Of a stretch of DNA of 64,000 nt, positions 62,301 through 64,000 are shown piece by piece. The stretch is from Methylococcales bacterium (GTDB taxonomy: Bacteria; Pseudomonadota; Gammaproteobacteria; Methylococcales; Methylomonadaceae): NCBI GenBank assembly GCA_026399015.1, contig JAPLRS010000033.1, positions 31,525-95,524 on the forward strand, read 5' to 3'. A program made the position numbers and the translations under genes. Positions within the stretch are counted from its first letter, which is position 1. Each line of letters starts with the position of its first letter. The notes under the pieces are model-generated. The model was not told the origin of the DNA and ran no database searches. It saw nothing but the letters and a program-made list of their open reading frames with translations.

Positions 62301-64000
62301 CTCACCTGTGTTATATAAGCCATTCGAAGAGTTTAAAACTATCGTTGTTGGTGCACTTGTTAAGCTCTCAGCTGTGCCATTTAAATCAGTATAATTAGCT
62401 TTGACACTGATCTCTTTACCGACTTCTGCTTGTGTTAATAAATAAGTAGAGCCAGTAGCGCCTAAAATAGAAGTGCCGTTTGCTAACCATTGGTAACTAA
62501 TTGTACCTAAGCCATCAAGATCGGCTAAGTCGTTGCTCGCAGATAAGTTTTGACCCTGCTTTGCAGTACCGCTGATTGACACATTACCCGTTGGTAGATC
62601 ATTAACCGGTGTTACATCAATAGTCAGCGTATTGGCGGTCGGGCAGATATCCGCCCCACCAAAAGCAGTGCCGCCATCATCTTGCACTTGAAAATCGAAT
62701 GACGCATAACCTGCACCATTGGCGTTAGCCACGGGGCTATAAACCAACTTATTGGCGACGATATCCGTTACCGCAATAGATTGACCGACTGATACATCCG
62801 TGCCATCCAGCTTTAAAACGCCTGCAATGGGTAGACTATTGATTTTGACTGCCAACAGCTGATTACTATCAGCATCCGTAAATCCAAAGTCATCCTTACC
62901 AATGGTTAAATCAGAGTCTTCTAAATGCTCTCTGTGTTTATTATCACCACCAGGGCAATGATTAACCGCTTCCACATTAATAGATACCTTAGCGCTATTA
63001 GAATTTAACTGCCCATCCGATATGATATAAGTAAAATCAGCTGAACCAGAAAAACCATGGGTAGGCGTAAACGTGATTGTGCCATTATTATTTAATACCA
63101 CAGAACCGTGATGACCTTGGCTGACACTCACTAGTGATAACGCATCGCCTTCAACATCGGTGTCATTTAATAACAGATCAGCGACAGAAATAGTGATCGC
63201 TATATTCTCATGGGTACCCGTAGCCGTATCATCAACAGCAATCGGCGCATCATTCACCGCAGTTAAATCAATCACCGCTTGAATAGGTGTTGCAGACGCC
63301 AAGAAATCATTATCTCTGGCTTCTACGGTAAAGGCGTTTAAAGTGCCATTTGCATCACGCGGACCAGTCCAATAAGCTTGATGGTTAGCATCGACTGTAT
63401 TGTTGCTTACCGCATTCCAAGGTTTAGCAGAAGCCAAACTAGAACCGATTAACAAACTCCCTGTCGTTACAGATTTAACAACAAAGGCATTAACCGTTCC
63501 ATCCACATCTGCCGGATTACCCGAAGCCATTAAAGTAGCAAAAGACACGGTAACAGGACTGTCTTCTAATCCAGTTGCAAGAGGATTGCTTAAACTGGTT
63601 AAGGTGGGCGTAACATTAAAGATGTATTGGAAATTATGCAGACTAAAATTAGGATTAAAGTTAACATCGGTTAAATCAGCCGCATTAACATTAAGTAAGC
63701 GTGCCACGGTCATTAAACTTGAACCCGTGCCTGCCGTTCCGTCAGAATCAAACTTTAATAGCGTATCAGGGCCCGACTGCACCAAAGCTAAATAATCAAA
63801 ATCGAATGGATTAACGCCGTCATAAAAAACAAACGCCGAGTACTTTAATAACTCAGAGAAATCTAATAAATCCCCACCCACACCCGCTTTAAAATCCGTG
63901 ATCACAGTAGGATCGGCATTCACAACCGTCGTAGTGCTGTCACTGTTTGTAAAAGTCCGCGCACCCTCTGACTCTGTGCGATATTGCTGGGCGGTTAAGA
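59385..64000 (-). CDS. Giant secreted RTX / Ig-like / cadherin-like repeat protein (partial, N-terminus off window)
   Basis: The frame is open from the right edge (no stop between 63923 and 64000) to the stop at 59385, giving more than 1530 visible residues. It is built from repeats: five Ig-like units marked by YQWLANG/YQWLADG and VGKxISVxxxY (at about 62500, 61330, 61065, 60780 and 60220), two cadherin-like units (NDTDVEGDALSLV and NDTDVDGNALTIA), and two units with GSLLIGxS and ANGTLNAFTV. The C-terminus has RTX calcium nonapeptides (LAGGLGNDTINAGAGNDTLI, GGAGTDNLTGGAGADIFWFD; 59700-59860) and a type I secretion tail. It is a probable surface adhesin or extracellular matrix protein. No T1SS genes are near in the window. 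Confidence 0.9.
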   Translation of the reverse strand, partial: LTAQQYRTESEGARTFTNSDSTTTVVNADPTVITDFKAGVGGDLLDFSELLKYSAFVFYDGVNPFDFDYLALVQSGPDTLLKFDSDGTAGTGSSLMTVARLLNVNAADLTDVNFNPNFSLHNFQYIFNVTPTLTSLSNPLATGLEDSPVTVSFATLMASGNPADVDGTVNAFVVKSVTTGSLLIGSSLASAKPWNAVSNNTVDANHQAYWTGPRDANGTLNAFTVEARDNDFLASATPIQAVIDLTAVNDAPIAVDDTATGTHENIAITISVADLLLNDTDVEGDALSLVSVSQGHHGSVVLNNNGTITFTPTHGFSGSADFTYIISDGQLNSNSAKVSINVEAVNHCPGGDNKHREHLEDSDLTIGKDDFGFTDADSNQLLAVKINSLPIAGVLKLDGTDVSVGQSIAVTDIVANKLVYSPVANANGAGYASFDFQVQDDGGTAFGGADICPTANTLTIDVTPVNDLPTGNVSISGTAKQGQNLSASNDLADLDGLGTISYQWLANGTSILGATGSTYLLTQAEVGKEISVKANYTDLNGTAESLTSAPTTIVLNSSNGLYNTGEFIQFGGIDPYWYYNYEIGSQTFSGNAVVLSSSNEALGAWNILENSKWISTSDSITTIPTLLGSTTINIPVTYSTTFDISSYNSKYLNLSYQVYGDDVIQKILVNGITVTSFVNNGGSWYGNPISGVINLSKYLNIDSSLETFSVVVLNGDNLFEGIDATLKLFTNNLPTFTTLTSTVASGDEDTQITITLDALKTQGDESDSDGTVDGFVIKDVSTGSLLIGASVGTATAWNALTNNTVDATHHAYWTPASNANGTLNAFTVVALDNGGLESETPVQATVAVTPVNDAPTGSVYITGTCGQGETLTATNDIDDVDGVGTITYQWLADGQVINGATGDTFTLGQAEVGKIITVCAKYDDHSGNTETLIDNTDVPPVSNINDIVLGAVDIISNAIQNQTLTAHNTLTDVDGLGVISYQWLADNVDIIGAVGDTLLLTQAQVGKAISVRASYVDGFGTYESVTSAQTNPVINVNDLPTGGVNITGTLAQYEVLTADTSTLADIDGLGALHYQWLANGIEIVGATDSTFALTQAQVGKTISVTVSYIDGYSTNESVTSAATSLVVNVNDAPVANTDTLTATEDTPITYTAAQLLGNDTDVDGNALTIASVVSGAGGSVVLNGNGTVTFTPSANFNGSASFTYVANDGSLNSNSTTVTVNVTPVNDLPTGNVLITGTPTVGQTLTESNTLADVDGLGVISYQWLANGSVIAGATNTTYVLTATEVGKTISVKASYVDGAGTAESVTSLATSAVIAANTGSQIFYSTKGDDTFNGNTNNDTVSYIYATDEVRVSLVITGPQSTYGAGKDTLIGIEHLIGGNYKDTLTGNALNNSLAGGLGNDTINAGAGNDTLIGGAGTDNLTGGAGADIFWFDTAANATSNKDTITDFVSATDKLQFSANVLTAVGVTGQLAGNDQRFWSSNKGVAHDADDRFIYNTATGALSYDSDGTGKAAAVVLEILGSTKHPVLVASDIVLV

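Noticed and set aside
1..64000. CRISPR arrays, insertion sequences or rRNA genes
   Set aside because: No regularly spaced repeats of CRISPR type, no transposase frames and no rRNA sequence were recognised. The only tandem repeats are the 21-bp arrays and the protein-coding repeats.

Overview
The window looks like chromosome from an AT-rich, methane- or methanol-oxidising gammaproteobacterium (Methylococcales-like). The lineage is inferred. The support is two tandem genes for the tetrahydromethanopterin-linked methylene dehydrogenase MtdB, a cytochrome c maturation cluster, and many housekeeping genes with gammaproteobacterial family signatures (RecBCD, RpoS, YegQ/TrhP, Hsp15, DsrC/TusE, MlaA, TrkAH). 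Both edges cut genes: ccmF on the left and a very large secreted RTX/Ig-like protein on the right.

Regions. 1-2527: ccmC-D-E-F operon (minus strand) for cytochrome c maturation; ccmD is tiny. 2624-5339: a metallophosphoesterase and the two mtdB paralogues. 5460-9320: mutS, divergent from a PncC/CinA-type amidase, then a small PA3496-like protein and a FUN14 protein. 9352-10050: tRNA-Leu(TAA) with promoter and terminator; its 3' end and terminator are repeated 508 bp downstream, bracketing a decayed PIN-toxin/RHH-antitoxin pair. 10214-15342: surface and secreted genes (two collagen-like proteins, a small Cys-rich exported protein, a DUF2628 protein, a decayed 21-bp repeat array, and an exported S53 sedolisin peptidase). 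15356-24455: recC-recB-recD. 24638-29987: WYL regulator, truncated haemoglobin, GH17-like protein, D,D-carboxypeptidase, MlaA lipoprotein, cupin. 30068-35930: YegD-type Hsp70, DUF3422, PhnA/YjdM, moeA-mobB, membrane J-protein. 36442-41691: RpoS-like sigma factor, nitrilase plus GNAT pair, VanZ, and a DUF455-NnrS-DUF2721 operon. 41780-47515: dihaem cytochrome and a sulfide-oxidation operon (persulfide dioxygenase-rhodanese fusion, type II sulfide:quinone oxidoreductase, SulP transporter). 47773-53622: small membrane protein, U32 protein TrhP, RraA, IspH, Hsp15, a DsrC/DsrH/SMR operon and xseA. 53640-64000: trkA-trkH, pentapeptide-repeat protein, tiny lipoprotein, AI-2E-type permease and the giant RTX protein.

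The most interesting units are these. (1) The sulfide operon has a consensus sigma-54 promoter (47588-47604) with a TGTTTCAATGAAACA palindrome and related half-sites about 90-160 bp upstream, which suggests activation by a sulfide-sensing enhancer-binding protein. (2) A 63-bp direct repeat of the tRNA-Leu 3' region flanks a toxin-antitoxin remnant, like a scar of integration. (3) Collagen-like, Lcl-like surface genes lie beside a sedolisin peptidase. (4) A two-cysteine DsrC lies with DsrH but without DsrE/F, in one operon with a small multidrug-resistance-family exporter. All functions are read from sequence patterns; no searches were run.
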